From Buddleja alternifolia (taxonomy: Eukaryota; Streptophyta; Magnoliopsida; Lamiales; Scrophulariaceae): a stretch of 64,000 bases of DNA. This document shows, piece after piece, positions 12,304-24,310 of the stretch (the first letter of the stretch is position 1; every line of letters begins with the position of its first letter). The notes below the pieces were generated by a model. The model was given only the letters and a program-made list of their open reading frames with translations. It did not search any database and was not told the DNA's origin. The DNA lies in NCBI GenBank assembly GCA_019426215.1, contig CM033403.1:6098012-6162011 (forward strand), read 5' to 3'. The position numbers and the translations under genes were made by a program.

Positions 12304-12455
12304 CCTCAGTGCATAATCCGCCGCAGAATTAATCACAAATACCTCAAATTTAAAACTCAATTTTCAAAACCCATTTCAAAAATCCAAAATTTGCGATGAA
12401 AATCTCAACTTTTTTGCTAACCCTACTTCAAGATTTCCATAAAATGGCGATCCAA
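12304..12455 (-). other. 5' leader exon of the bHLH gene with three small upstream ORFs
   Basis: On the minus strand a GTGAGT donor at 12303-12298 closes an exon without a long frame. It would splice to the acceptor before 11167. It holds three short ATG-stop frames: 12440-12423 (5 codons), 12374-12357 (5 codons) and 12314-12306 (2 codons, ending next to the donor). A TATA-like CATAAATATAG lies at about 12485-12495, so transcription may begin near 12455; that start is a guess. Confidence 0.5.
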
Positions 12456-12479
12456 AGCCCTCCCCTTCTTTTACTTCTA

Positions 12480-13007
12480 TGTCTCTATATTTATGGGTTA
12501 AAGGGATTGTGAATTTGTGCTAATATTGGCTAAACAAGGGCTAGGTAGCAAAACCGAAAAGACTCTACCTTTACTCTTCTTTCTGCATCTATATTTATGT
12601 GCGTATATCTATACACATATATATATACGCTTTCACACACAGAACCAGACACACACAAAGAATCCAAAAAAGCAAAAAAAGAAAAAAATTGAGACACGGT
12701 TACAGTTTTATATATAACAAGTTGAGCCCGGAAATCGGGCTGAAAGCAATGGAAATAGCAGAGAATAAAATTGATTGAATTATGTTATTTGTAAAGAGTG
12801 ATGGTGTGTGAAAGGAGAGTGGGGGGAGGGTGTGTTTTCAAAAGTCTATATTTTATAGTTATATTTGTGAAGTTGTGTGATGATGATTTTTGAAAGCAGA
12901 GTTAAAGTGGAAAAAAACAGAAAAGGAAAATAAATATGGTTTATTTGACAGCTAATATACAGCCATGAGAGAGAGAGAGAGGGAGCAGTTAGATTAAACT
13001 CTAGCTG
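12480..13007 (-). promoter_or_regulatory. Probable promoter region of the bHLH gene
   Basis: This lies upstream of the leader exon. It contains TATA-like sequences (about 12485 and 12590), a TA/CA-rich stretch (about 12600-12660) and a GA repeat at about 12966-12981. No specific factor-binding site is claimed. Confidence 0.35.
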
Positions 13008-13290
13008 ATGTCATTTTTTACTTTTGACTATTATGAAAATGACTTTTGCTGATGATGTTATGATGTGAATAATACTAGTAAAAGTGTGTATATATATAGG
13101 AAATGTCATTTTTTACTTTTGAATTATGAAATGAGTGTTGCTGATGATGTTATGATGTGAATAATACTAGCAAAAGTGTATATATATATAGGAAATGTCA
13201 TTTTTTACTTTTGAATTATGAAATGACTGTTGCTGATGATGTTATGATGTGAATAATACTAGCAAAAGTGTGTGTATATATATATATATA
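13008..13290. repeat. Tandem array, three units of 92-95 bp
   Basis: Units start at 13008, 13103 and 13195, each beginning ATGTCATTTTTTACTTTTGA and containing GCTGATGATGTTATGATGTG. Each ends in a TA microsatellite of different length. The copies are very similar, so the array looks recent. Confidence 0.88.
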
Positions 13291-13835
13291 TACATACAAA
13301 TACAATATTTGTGGTCTAGCTTCTCAGTATTCTCTTGGGAATCTTATGGTACCATATTTCCAATTTTCTGTCAAGGAGGTGCAGTGGAATTTTTATTTTT
13401 ATTTTTTTTGGTTACAAGTGTAAAAATTTATATTAGATCAAGTTTAATAATTTAATATTTATATTTTTCGCACAGTAAATTATATTTTGTGTGATCTTCA
13501 CACAGATTTGGATGACAAAAATAGACAAAATACACAGTTGAACCATCAAACTCAATATGGCATAGAACTACTTAGGAGTAGTCATTATTTTGAATTGATT
13601 CTCCACACATATTGATGGGTCATAATTGGGGCTCCCGAGACCAAAAATCCCAATTGATCTCCACCCACATGAGTAGATATACATGCGGATGGTCCACCAT
13701 CACATATACATGTAATGATGGAGATCATTTTGCGGCCTAGGTAGCCCCCACATATGATTCCACATTCGTAATCCACATATTAGTAAGTATATTTTTTTCT
13801 GTAATAATTATTGATATTAATTTTGAAAACTGCTC
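13291..13835. other. Intergenic DNA, no gene recognised
   Basis: No supported coding region or RNA gene. The stretch begins with the TA-repeat tail of the preceding array. Confidence 0.5.
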
Positions 13836-13940
13836 TGCAATTGCAATGTTTTTGTAAAAACTTTTATTTAAATTGCGGTTCAAAAATTAGGTCAAAATAG
13901 CACCATTTTATGCAACTTGGTGGAAATTTTGGTGTTAAAA
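13836..13940. repeat. Left member of a ~105 bp direct repeat flanking the LINE
   Basis: This segment (CAATGTTTTTGT..., ...TTAGGTCAAAAT..., ...ACTTGGTG...) aligns in the same orientation with 20221-20325 at roughly 80% identity by eye. The LINE occupies the space between the two. Confidence 0.7.
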
Positions 13941-14106
13941 ATATCTCAATGTATAACTGTTTTTCAGAGATCTCACGTCTCTGTGAGTTTTCTCTCTCTG
14001 CATGAGAGTTGGGTTTTTTCTTCTTTTGTCTAAGGTTTTGCTGTCATTAACAAATTTGCTATCTTGTCTTGTTAATTACGATGGTCATCTAAGAGAGGAG
14101 TGATAC

Positions 14107-16116
14107 ATGAGTATTTCTGAATCCACTTATGCTCGCCGTTGCTTTGCTAGTGGGAAGTTTTGTACGTAACACATCGGTTATTGGATTCGAAGTTTGGGAA
14201 GAGTTTGGTTGATCTCTCCAATCACCATGGCCGCCTCTATCTTTCTCGATCCTCTCCTCCCTATGTCTGTCTAAGATCTGGGTTTTTTACTTTCTTGCGT
14301 TCTTTTTCTTTTTATTTACTGTTTTTGGCTAGGGTTTTAGCAAGCTGCTTGTTTCTCACGTTTGTCTATCTTTGTTTTGCAGCGTACGGGATCGAGACTT
14401 ATCTTACCTTTTTGAAGCACTGGTTGGACGCCTTTCAATCTTGGTTCCTACTTTGTCGAAAATGATATTATGGAGTTAGAAATTACTCTGATGGAACGGA
14501 CATCGCTATCGAAGTTAGAAAAATAGGAAATTGAAATACCGAAGGGGTTTGGAAAACGGGATCTAATCCCTTTGACAAGGTAGTTGTTGGTCGTCTTCTC
14601 TCGGGAAATAGGTATAATTTCATAGCTTTCAAAGAGACCATGCTTAACGCTTTCAAACCTAGTAAACGTGTTGATTTTGAAAAACTTGATAATGGTCGTT
14701 TCTTATTAAATTTTGAGCACCAATTTGATTTAAACCTGTCATGGGTGGGGGTTCTTGGTGTTACGATAATGATCTCCTTGTTTTAAAACTTCTCTAAGAG
14801 AATGATGATCCTCTTTCTGTTCCTCTTATGTGGGTCAAATTTTACGTTCTAGCTAGGGGCTGTCTCTTAGCAAGATGAACGAGGACATGGCATCCTTTAT
14901 TGGTAATTCTCTTGGATCCTATAGTTTTGTAGACCTCGCTAGAAATGGTGACTCTGGGGGGTCAACCTTTCGCATAAGAGTAACTCTTGATGTCACTAAA
15001 CCCCTCCGTCGTCTATCGAGTTTTAAAGCTGGCTCAAATATTTCAAGATAAACTACTCTTATGAGCGTCTTCCCAATTTTTGCTACATATGTGGTGTCAT
15101 GGGTCATGTTTTTAATTTCTGTGAGTCCCCGAACAAGGCTGATTTTAAAGATAAAAAAAAGATCTCCCTTTCGGCCCTTTCTTGCGTGCCCAATCTAAAA
15201 TGAATTTTTCCTATCGTTCTTCTAAAAGGGGTTTGGACGCTTTCTCACCACATCACTTGAGCCCTTCTCGCAGCTCCCAAGTGGCGAGTTGGCGTAAACA
15301 ACGCGATCATCTTAAATCTCACTCCTCCCCTCCTCGTAGGAGTCATGATCACCGTTTTAGGGTTTTTGAAAATTCAAAGGAGAGAAGTCTAGCTGCTTTA
15401 CCAGGAAAATCTTGTTCTGGCACTCAACCGAGTACGAGGCGAGATGAAAGGATTTCGTCTCCTACCGCGACTGCCATGGTTTGGGACAAGGAAAGCACTT
15501 CAGGTGTTTCTCCACCGAATAAACAAAATGCAGTTACAGTGGGCAGGATTGTCCCTATGATTGTATCCCCATCTCGGGTGGTTAATCAACCAGATGTGGA
15601 TACTATACTTTCTTCTCCAAGGTCTAGTCCGATTCAAGCTTATACTATCGAATCTCCCTCTGGGAAACTCAAGCTATCCAGGTAGTGATCCAATCGCCTC
15701 ATCCCCTCACCTCACAGCGGCGCTTATTCCATGAGCAAGATAGGGACGATTGTCAAAATATTGAGTTGAATAATCCCCGTCCATCCCGAATTCTTATTAA
15801 CATCCCTCTCCAATTTGCGGTATCTCCTGCTCCTTCGATGTCAAAAATTTTGAGTAAAGGGAAGAAACGTGTTATCAAAAAAACCACTCCTCGTACTTTG
15901 AAAAGAAAAATTCTAGATATTTCCCCGGTCCCCATGGAAGCTATCGAACCAATCCTAAAGCATCATAATCTTTGTATCTTAGAAGTCACAGAGAATCAGG
16001 CGGATCCCAATGAATCTTTTAAGTTGGTACTGCCAGAGGTTGGGTGGATCCCTGGTAGTTCAAGAGCTAACGGATCTTATCCATTTTCACTGCTCGTCTA
16101 TTGTTTTCCTTTTTGA
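14107..16116 (+). pseudogene. LINE ORF1 (gag-like, DUF4283-type plus zinc knuckle), broken
   Basis: Fragments in shifting frames keep recognisable blocks of the plant LINE ORF1 protein: VGRLLSGNRYNFIAFKETML (about 14585), FLLNFEHQFD and MNEDMASFIGNSLGSYSF (about 14875-14930). A zinc knuckle CYICGVMGHVFNFC (C-x2-C-x4-H-x4-C) lies at 15081-15122. A basic, Ser/Arg-rich C-terminal part (open frame 15182-15685) follows, and a further open frame continues to 16116, overlapping the start of ORF2. ORF1 binds the element RNA in the ribonucleoprotein particle. The upstream ATG at 14107 is only a candidate start because the N-terminal part has stops and shifts. Confidence 0.72.
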
Positions 16117-19100
16117 AACTAAGTTCAATGCTACTTTTTTTGATTTTCTTAAGTCTATATTAGGGTATTTTGGTGTCTGTGTTGAGTCTCGGGGTTCCTC
16201 GGGGGTGGGGGGGGTAGGGGGGGAGGCTGGGTCTCATGTGGGTCAAACACTTTGATATTGTTCTTCAGTCTTTTTCTCATTTCCATATTGATGTGTCAAT
16301 TTTTTCTTCGCCTGAGTGGTCTGCTTAGCATTTTATGGGCTTCTATGGTAACCCTACAACTTCTTTACGTAAGGAGATTTAGCGGCTCCTTCGTAAATTA
16401 GGTAAGGGTCATTTCTCTACCTAGCTTGTTTGTGGAGATTTCAATGAAATTTTATCTCCGGATGAACAAGATAGTCAACATGATCGTCCCCTTTGTTAAA
16501 TGCGTGATTTTCGGGAAGCTCTTTCTGATTTGGGCCTACATGATCTAGGTTTTTCCGGTGAAAAATTCACCTGGTCTAATAATCACAAGTTAAATGATAT
16601 GATTCGGGCCTGCCTTCATCGTGGGGTGGCTAACATTAATTGGTGTGAGTTGTTCCCGAATGCTTCTATTAGTCTTATAGATGTCATCCATTATGATCAC
16701 AGCCCAGTCCTGCTCCATATGTCTTCTGCTTTGGTCTCTCATTCCCCTAAGAAAAGAAATTATTTTCTTTTTGAATTTGTTTGGTTAAGGAGGTCCGAAT
16801 GTGAACAAGTGATTAAAGATGCGTGGGATCCATGTCTTGATTCTCAAGGGTAATTCGGTCAGGCTTAATCTTAACTCGTGTCGGATAGGTCTTATAAGTT
16901 GGAATAAAAACTCCCTGAATGAAACTAAAAAATGATTAAAAGAGCTTGAAAATCTTATAGTTGAACTAAGGTCTAGTAAAATCACTTCTTCTTCAAAAAA
17001 AGCAAAATCCACTGTCCGAAACGAGCTTGAAGAGCTCTGCTCGTGTGAGGAAACTGCTTGAAAACAGTGCAGCTATGCATTATGGATATGAGATGGTGAT
17101 CGTAACACGAATTTCTTTCATGCTCAGGCCTTTGATCGGTTAAAAAGAAATTCTATTAATCGTATTAAGGATGGGAAGGGTAATTGGTGTGCTAAAGAAG
17201 ATGATATTCATAGGGTTATATCTGATTATTTCCAACAAATTTTCTCCTCCATTAATCCGTCTTCGGCAGTTTTGGAAGAAGTATTGGAATCCGTCTAGCC
17301 GCGTATTACTGACAGAATGAATAGAGTTCTCTGCTCTCTGTACACGACATTGGAAGTTGGTACTGCCTTGAAACAAATTCATCCTCTCAAAGCTCCAGAG
17401 CCTGACGATATGTCCCTTATCTTTTTCCAACATTTCTGGCATGTGGTGGGTAATGATATTTCTGCTTGTGTTCTTGATGCCCTAAATAATCACTCTTTCC
17501 TCCCTGGTTTAATTTCACTCATATAGTTCTTATTCCAAAAGTTGATAATCCGGAAACTGTTTCTCAATTCTGTCCCATAAGTCTATGCAATGTGGTTTAT
17601 AAACTTATCTCTAAATGTGTTGCTAATAGACTTAAACCAATGCTCAATGATATTATTTCTGAATTCCAATCCGTTTTATTTCCGACAATATCCTTATAGC
17701 ATATGAACTTAATCATTTCCTTAAGACTAAGGATTCAGATTCGGATGGGTTTGCTGCACTTAAACTCGACATGAGCAAGGCATATGATCGAGTTGAGTGG
17801 ATTTTTATTGAGAGTGTAGTGGATTTAATTATGATGTGCGTGCGTGAGTGGATTTTTCTTGAGGTTCGGATGGGTTTGCTGCACTTAGACTTGGTCAGGT
17901 TTGGTTTTGATAAGAGTGTAGTGGATTTAATTATGATGTGCATGCGTTCTGTCACATATTCCTTCATTCTCACTAGTACTCAATTTGGCTTTTTTTCTCC
18001 ACAGAGGGGAATCCATTAGGGTGACCCTCTGTCGCCTTATTTGTTTCTTTTATGTGCAAAAGTCTTTAGCTGTCTAATTCAGGCTGAGGTGAATAAGGGA
18101 GAATTAAATGGGATTAGTATTTATCGTGGGGCTCTGATTGTTTCTCATTTGCTTTTCGCAGATGACACTTTGATTATTGCCCAAGCAGATGGTCAATCCA
18201 TGTAGATCATCCGAGAGATTCTTCATAAATATGCTATGGCGTCGGGTCAGGAGATCAACTTGCAAAAGTCTTCCGTGGTGTGTAGTAAGAGTGTATCATG
18301 TGAAACGGCGAGGGGTCTAGCCACGGTTTTAGGGGTGAATTTGACGGATAAGCATGAGAAATACTTAGGCCTTCCCGCAGTGGTGGGTCGTTTGCGTAAA
18401 GAGGTTTTTGCTTCAATTCGTAATAGGATTCATGGAAGGATTAGGGGGTGGAGCTCAAAGTTTCTTTCGCAAGCGGGGAAAGAAGTGCTATTGAAAGCCG
18501 TGATTCAAGAAATTCCCACCTGCGTGATGGGGGTTTTCCGCCTTCCGAATTATCTTCTTAATGAGATTGAATCTACTATGGCACAATTTTGGTGGAATAA
18601 TAAAGATAGTAAGAAGATCCATTAGCTCGCATGGCAAAAACTATATCAGAAAAAGAATGGTGGTGGTATGGGATTTCGAGAACTAAAGGCATTTAACCTC
18701 ACGATGTTAGCCAAGCAAGGATGGAGGCTCATCCAAAATCCTAATAATCTGTTGAGTAGGTTACTAAAGGCTCGATATTTTTTAAATGATGATTTCTTGT
18801 CTGCAAAGTTGGGTTCTAAACAGTCTTATACGTGGAGGAGTATCATCGAAGCTAAAAATGTAGTTAGACATGGTTTTAGATGGAGAGTGGGTAATGATGA
18901 ACTGATCTCCATTTGGACTGATCCTTGGCTGCCCCGAACCAGGGACTTTCAGCCCATTATTAGAGATCAGCTTATCCCGCCGGATACTAAAGTTAGTTAC
19001 CTTATCAATCAAAACGTGGGATGGTTGAATTTAGAACTCATTGACACGTGTTTTTGGAGGGAGGATGCGGATGCTATCAAATTAATACAGTTGGGGTCTC

Positions 19101-20186
19101 ATCATAATATAGATCGAATTATTTGGAACGGGACCAAATTTGGAACTTTTTTTTTTGAAGTGCGTGCCATCTAGCAAGGAAGATAGAAAGTTGTGGGAAA
19201 GTGTCATCGAGTAAACCGAAACCATCTAATTTTTCATGTCAATTTATTTGGAGATCACGTGTTCCACCAAAGATAAGGCTTTTTGCATGGAAAACATGCA
19301 AAGAAGCTTTACCTTCTTCTTCCAATCTGTTGAAACATAAGCTTGAGGTTTCACAGGGTTGCTCTGTATGTGATTCGGAAATGGAAGATATTACTCATTG
19401 TCTCCGTTTATATTTGTATGCTCGCCAACTTTGGGCTTTGATGAATCTACCATCACAAATTATTCTTTGTGAGAAGGAGTCGATCGAGGAGTGGTTTAGA
19501 TTCTGCCATACACATTTGGAGAAAGAACAATATGCCCTCTTCTTAACATCTGCATGGTATCTTTGGTTCCATAGAAACCAAAAGGTTATGGAAAATAAGG
19601 TTACCCGACCGGATATCCTCGCTTCTATGATCCGGTCTTTTTTGGGTGTGTAGCAGGAGGCGGAGTTGCCAGTAGCTATAGGAGAATCGACTTTTGACTT
19701 AACAGAGTGGAGACCTCCGGATGCCACATATGTTAAGTTGAACTTTGATTTGCAAATTTTTCGAATTCGCCGGGTACTGGTTATGGTGTGATGGCCCGCG
19801 ACTTTGAGGGCAATGTTCTAAGGTGGCATCGAGGTCGTCTTGCTTTTGAATCTTCGGCTGAATTGGGCGAGGCCTTAGCTTGTAGAGAAGCTAGTCGGCT
19901 AGCCGTCTCAAGTTGTTGGAGGCGAGTAATTATCGAGGGGGACTGCCTACCTCTCATTCAAAAAATTAATTCACCATCGGAGGATTTATCTTCTGTGGGT
20001 CGGTTGATTTTTTATATTCGTTCATATATTACTTCTTTTTCGTCAGTTAGTTTTTCTTTCATTCGTCGTTCAGGGAACTCTGTTGCGCATTGTTTAGCGT
20101 GTGATGCTTCTGTTATGATCTTGAGGGATGGCTCTGATATACCCTCTGATGCGTTGAACTTGGTTTTGGCTGATTTAGTCGTTTAA
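16010..20186 (+). pseudogene. LINE ORF2 (endonuclease-reverse transcriptase-RNase H), broken
   Basis: The start MNLLSWYCQRLGG at 16010 is the decayed first endonuclease motif (family form WNCRGLG). The end of the endonuclease reads FTWSNN...LIDVIHYDHSP (about 16565-16700). Reverse transcriptase blocks include LKAPEPDD (about 17390), PISLCNVVYKLISK (about 17575), a SKAYDRVEW palm block (17774) and the catalytic FADD at 18157-18165. The thumb and connection continue through 18236-19170 (KYLGLP, GKEVLLKAVIQ, WRVGNDELISIWTDPWLP). A zf-RVT Cys/His region follows at about 19250-19450, then an RNase H-like tail to the stop at 20184-20186. In a live copy this protein nicks DNA and copies the RNA at the target. 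Many stops and frameshifts make it inactive. Confidence 0.85.
17738..17960. repeat. Duplication inside the LINE reverse transcriptase
   Basis: TTCGGATGGGTTTGCTGCAC occurs at about 17740 and 17865. GAGTGTAGTGGATTTAATTA occurs at about 17812 and 17912. The palm-domain segment is therefore partly duplicated in tandem, which alone would inactivate the enzyme. Confidence 0.75.
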
Positions 20187-20220
20187 TATATTGCGTTTTA
20201 TCCTTAAAAAAACAAAATAT

Positions 20221-20325
20221 CACAATGTTTTTGTTAATTTTTTTTTATTTTAATTGCCATTCAAAAAATTAGGTCAAAATTGTACCATTTCATGCGACTT
20301 GGTGCCCTTTTCGGTGCTAAAAATG
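20221..20325. repeat. Right member of the ~105 bp direct repeat flanking the LINE
   Basis: It aligns with 13836-13940 in the same orientation (shared blocks AATGTTTTTGT, TTAGGTCAAAAT, ACTTGGTG, GCTAAAAAT/GTTAAAAAT). It is far longer than a normal LINE target-site duplication. Confidence 0.7.
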
Positions 20326-20378
20326 CCGCACTGCACCAACAAAATTTACATTATTATTGTTTTTTAGAAATAACTTTT

Positions 20379-20685
20379 TGTTATGAATAATTATATGGAT
20401 GTCCATGTATCCTCCACTACATGATATGATGGATAATCATTTCTCATCATCTTTATGTTATAGTGGGTGATCATTGCTCTTCCACTACTTGTAAATCCAT
20501 CTTTTCCATTATGTACTCAACTCTTGAAATAATTGTACCTACTATTTTGTGCCTATAAATAGGACATGAAGTTGTATTGTTAAGACACACCAAAATCAAA
20601 GAAAAAATTCTTTTCTTAATTCTCTAGTCTTTCTACTTTAGAATATTTGTATATATTTCATAATATTTGGGGTTATTTCATAACA
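20379..20685 (+). repeat. 5' LTR of the copia element (307 bp)
   Basis: Runs TG to CA; a TATA box lies in GCCTATAAATAG at about 20551-20562. It differs from the 3' LTR at two sites: CTACTTG versus CTAATTG, and GAAAAAATT versus GAAAGAATT. Confidence 0.95.
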
Positions 20686-20687
20686 CG

Positions 20688-20700
20688 TTATCAGCACGAT
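20688..20700 (+). other. Primer-binding site of the copia element
   Basis: TTATCAGCACGAT follows the 5' LTR after two bases, where the tRNA primer anneals. This sequence recurs after the 5' LTR of many plant copia elements; the primer tRNA is not assigned here. Confidence 0.6.
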
Positions 20701-21057
20701 CTGTCTCAAGGTGTTAATCATTTTGAAATTTGGCTAAAGATATACATGGGGTACTCAACGTATAATGTAAAATCCATTGAGAGATTTTCATGTGTTATTA
20801 TGAGTTTGTAAAGAAAATTGATAGACAAGATTTTTAAAACAAAGCAAGAAGAAAAGGTAAAGAAAAGGTACGTATATTTCAATATGTAACAAAATAGAAA
20901 TATGTAATAATTCTCTTGATGTTTGGAAAGAAGACATGTATATGTGCATATATTTGATTAGTATTATTCTTTTGAATAATCCTATCACGTTGAAAATATT
21001 TTAAGAAGTTGAATGATCGTTATGTTATTCATTTTATACTTTAATGATAGTGTTATA

Positions 21058-21690
21058 ATGACGAATCTTGCAAAACTTGACTTTGTGACTTTTGATATTA
21101 CGTGGAAAAATAGATGTTGAAATTCATCTTGATGCAAATAACTATACTCCATTCCCTAAAGTGAATGTATTGAGCAATATATAAATTCATATATGCAAAT
21201 AACTATACTCCATTCCCTGAAGTGAATGTGTTGAGCAATATATAATTATTTTAATCATGAGTCTCGTCCAACTAGTTCTGCTACATTCCCTGAAGTGAAA
21301 GTAGCATCACATAACTATTTTAATCATTAAAAAAATCATGGACGTGGACGTGGTCGTGGTCGTGGACATGGTTATGGAAATCGTGGTGGTATTTCAAAGA
21401 ACACATCTTTCCACCGGAAGTGGAAAAATGATGACGAGAAAAATAAAGGTGGCCAAAATAGCAAATCTGTGGAAAATTTATGCTATCGTTGTGGTGGTAG
21501 AGGTCATTGGGCACGTACCTGTCGTACGCCTAAACATCTTGTTATCCTTTACCAAGAATCGCTGAATGGGAAAGGAAAGAAAATAGAAACAAATTTTATT
21601 TTTGAAGAAGACGATTCTGATTATGGCCATTTTGATGACACTCATTTAGATGTTGTTGACTTTTTTGATGATCCTAATGAAAAAAATTGA
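21058..21690 (+). pseudogene. Copia gag, internally deleted
   Basis: The N-terminus reads MTNLAKLDFVTFDIT from ATG 21058 and breaks in EIHLDA. The middle of gag is missing, and the frame resumes in a family-typical C-terminal block (SRPTSSATFPEV, about 21262). A GRGRGRGRGHGYGNRGG basic box (about 21340-21390) and a CCHC knuckle CYRCGGRGHWARTC at 21481-21522 follow. A 61-bp unit is repeated at 21134 and 21195 across the deletion scar. An extra base in an A-run near 21685 shifts out of the pol frame. The protein would form the particle and bind RNA; this copy cannot. Confidence 0.82.
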
Positions 21691-23856
21691 TCACTTGATT
21701 GGAGATGGAAGTGTTAAAAAATAAGTTTTTTAAGTTTTAATTCTAGTAATTCATAAATAAATATTTAAGCATGTTGTTTTCCTTTTAAGATCAATCAATG
21801 AATTTATTCATATGATTGTCCTTTCTCATATTAAACAATATTGTTTGGTATTGATTTATTTCTTTTTATGTTTCAATAAAGAATGAGTATTTACTCGATC
21901 AGCAACAACATCAATAATGAAGATATGTGTCTCGCTGATAGTGCCACAACTCACACCATTCTCAAGAATAAAATAATATTTCTCTTCTTTAGTAATGCAA
22001 GAAGCCAATGTTAGTACTATATCGGGTAGGACAAAGTTAATTGAAGGCTCCGGCAGAGCTAATATATTGTTACCCGGAGGAACGCAATTTTATATTGATG
22101 AAGCATTATATTCTACCAAATCTCAAAGAAATTTACTAAGCTTCAAAGATATCCGCCGAAATGGATATCATATTGAGACAACAAGTGATGACAATATTGA
22201 GTATCTTTACATCACTAATACAATATCTGGTAACAAATGTATGTTGGAAAAATTGCCTGCATTTTCCTCCGGTTTGTACTACACACATATATCTACTATT
22301 GAAACATATGTTATCGTAAACCAGAAGTTTACAAATCAAAATAAGTTTGTTGTTTGGCATGACCGGTTGGGCCATCCCGGATCAATTATGATGCGAAATA
22401 TAATTGAGAATTCATGTGGTCATCCATTGAAGAGCCAGCAGATTCTTCAATCGAATGATTTCTCATGTGCTGCTTGTTCACAAGGAAAGTTGATTATTCA
22501 ACCATCAACAACAAAAGTAGGAAGTGAATCTCTTACGTTTTTGGAACGTATTCAAGGCAATATTTGTGGACCAATACACCCGTCGTGTGGACCATTTAGA
22601 TATTTTATGGTTTTAATTGATGCATCAACAAGGTGGTCACATGTATCTTTGCTATCAACTCGCAACCTGGCGTTTGCGAGATTGCTTGCTCAATTGATTA
22701 GAATACGAGCACATTTTCCTGATTATCCAATTAAGAAGATACACCTTGATAATGCGGGTGAATTTACTTCCAAAACGTTTAATGACTATTGTATGTCTAT
22801 TGGAATTGACGTTGAACATCCTGTAGCACATGTTCATACACAAAACGGTCTAGCAGAATCGTTTATTAAGCGTCTGCAGTTAATTGCAAGACCTTTACTT
22901 ATGAGATCAAAACTTCCTATTTCTTGTTGGGGACATGCTATTTTGCATGCAGCAGCACTTATTCGCATAAGGCCAACAAGCTATCATAAGTTCTCCCCTT
23001 ACACTTGGTTTATGGTCAGGAACCAAATATTTCCCATCTAATAATTTTTGGATGTGCGGTATATGTTCCAATTGCTCCACCACAACGCACTAAGATGGGT
23101 CCTCAAAGGAAGTTGGGAATATATGTTGGATTCGAGTCTCCATCGCTAATAAATTATCTAGAGCCATTGGCTGGAGATTTATTTACGGCTCGATTTGCTG
23201 ATTGTCATTTTGATGAATCAGATTTCCCAACATTAGGGGGAGAAAATAAGCAGCTGGAAAAGAAAATTAGTTGGAATGAATTATCTTTATCTCATCTTGA
23301 TCCTCGAACAAAACAAAGTGAACTGGAAGTTCAAAAGATAATTCACTTGCAAGGTTTAGCTAACCAACTGCCAGACGCATTTACTGACCTAAAGAAAGTG
23401 ACTAAGTCACATGTACCAGCTGTTAATGCTCCAATAAGAGTTGTTGTCCCTGAAGGGCAAAGTAATGAGTCTACTGCACGCCTGAAGCGTGGTAGACCTA
23501 TCGGTTCCAAAGATAGTCATCCTCGAAAAAGAAAAGGAGCTAAGATGGTCTAATCGAGGATAAAATAACTCCAGAAGAGTCCCCAGTCATAACTAATATT
23601 TCGGTTCCAGAAGAACCTCAGGTACCTGAAAATTGTGAAAATAATGAGATCTCAATCGATTATGTTATGAACGGGAAACGATGGAATCGAAATGAAGTCA
23701 ACGTTGATGATAAATTTGCATATAATGTACCGCTAAATATGATGAATGATAATGAGGATCAAGAACCAAAGTCTATTAATGAATGTCGACAAAGAAATGA
23801 TTGGCCAAAATGAAAAGACGCAATGAGGGCAGAGTTAAACTCGCTTGAACAAACGA

Positions 23857-23934
23857 AAAGTTTTTGGACCTGTAGTCCGTACACCTGAAGATGTAAAAGT
23901 TTTTGGACCTGTAGTCCGTACACCTGAAGATGTA
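23857..23934 (+). repeat. 39-bp tandem duplication in copia RT
   Basis: Two consecutive near-identical 39-bp units encode [13 protein letters not shown] twice, in frame, at the start of the reverse transcriptase domain. Confidence 0.9.
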
Positions 23935-24180
23935 AAGCCAATAGGATACAAATGGGTATTTGTGCGAAAACGAAATGAGAAAAATGAAATTGTAAGATAT
24001 AAGGCACGTCTTGTTGCCCAAGGGTTTTCGCAACGACCTGGCATAGATTATGAGGAGACTTATTCTCCTGTGGTGGATGCAACTACTTTTCGTTATATAA
24101 TAAGTCTGGCAGTGCATGAAAAACTTGATTTTGCGTCTAATGGATGTTGTTACAGCCTATTTGTATGGCTCGCTTGATAA

Positions 24181-24216
<36 letters not shown>

Positions 24217-24244
24217 ATCCCTGAAGGATTTAATATGCCTGAAG

Positions 24245-24281
<37 letters not shown>

Positions 24282-24310
24282 ATCCTTGAAGGATTTAATA
24301 TGCCTGAAGC
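24181..24310 (+). repeat. ~63-bp duplication with TA microsatellites in copia RT
   Basis: A unit made of a (TA) run of about 30 bases followed by TGAAAATCC(C/T)TGAAGGATTTAAT and GCCTGAAGC occurs twice, at 24183-24245 and 24247-24310. The repeat interrupts the RT palm. Confidence 0.9.

Larger units (their letters stand above)
13953..20216 (+). mobile_element. L1-type LINE, full-length but decayed
   Basis: A non-LTR retrotransposon of about 6.2 kb with the plant L1 layout. ORF1 carries a CCHC knuckle. ORF2 carries endonuclease, reverse transcriptase, zf-RVT and a C-terminal RNase H-like domain. A short A-rich tail follows at about 20204-20216. Many stops and frameshifts break both ORFs. No LTRs are present. 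The 5' boundary near 13953 is approximate. Confidence 0.85.

Noticed and set aside
13008..13290. CRISPR-like array
   Set aside because: Whole units are near-identical with no unique spacers; it is an ordinary tandem repeat in a plant genome.
13585..13776. Short minus-strand frame before the LINE
   Set aside because: No domain, no splice context, and its composition is like the surrounding intergenic DNA.
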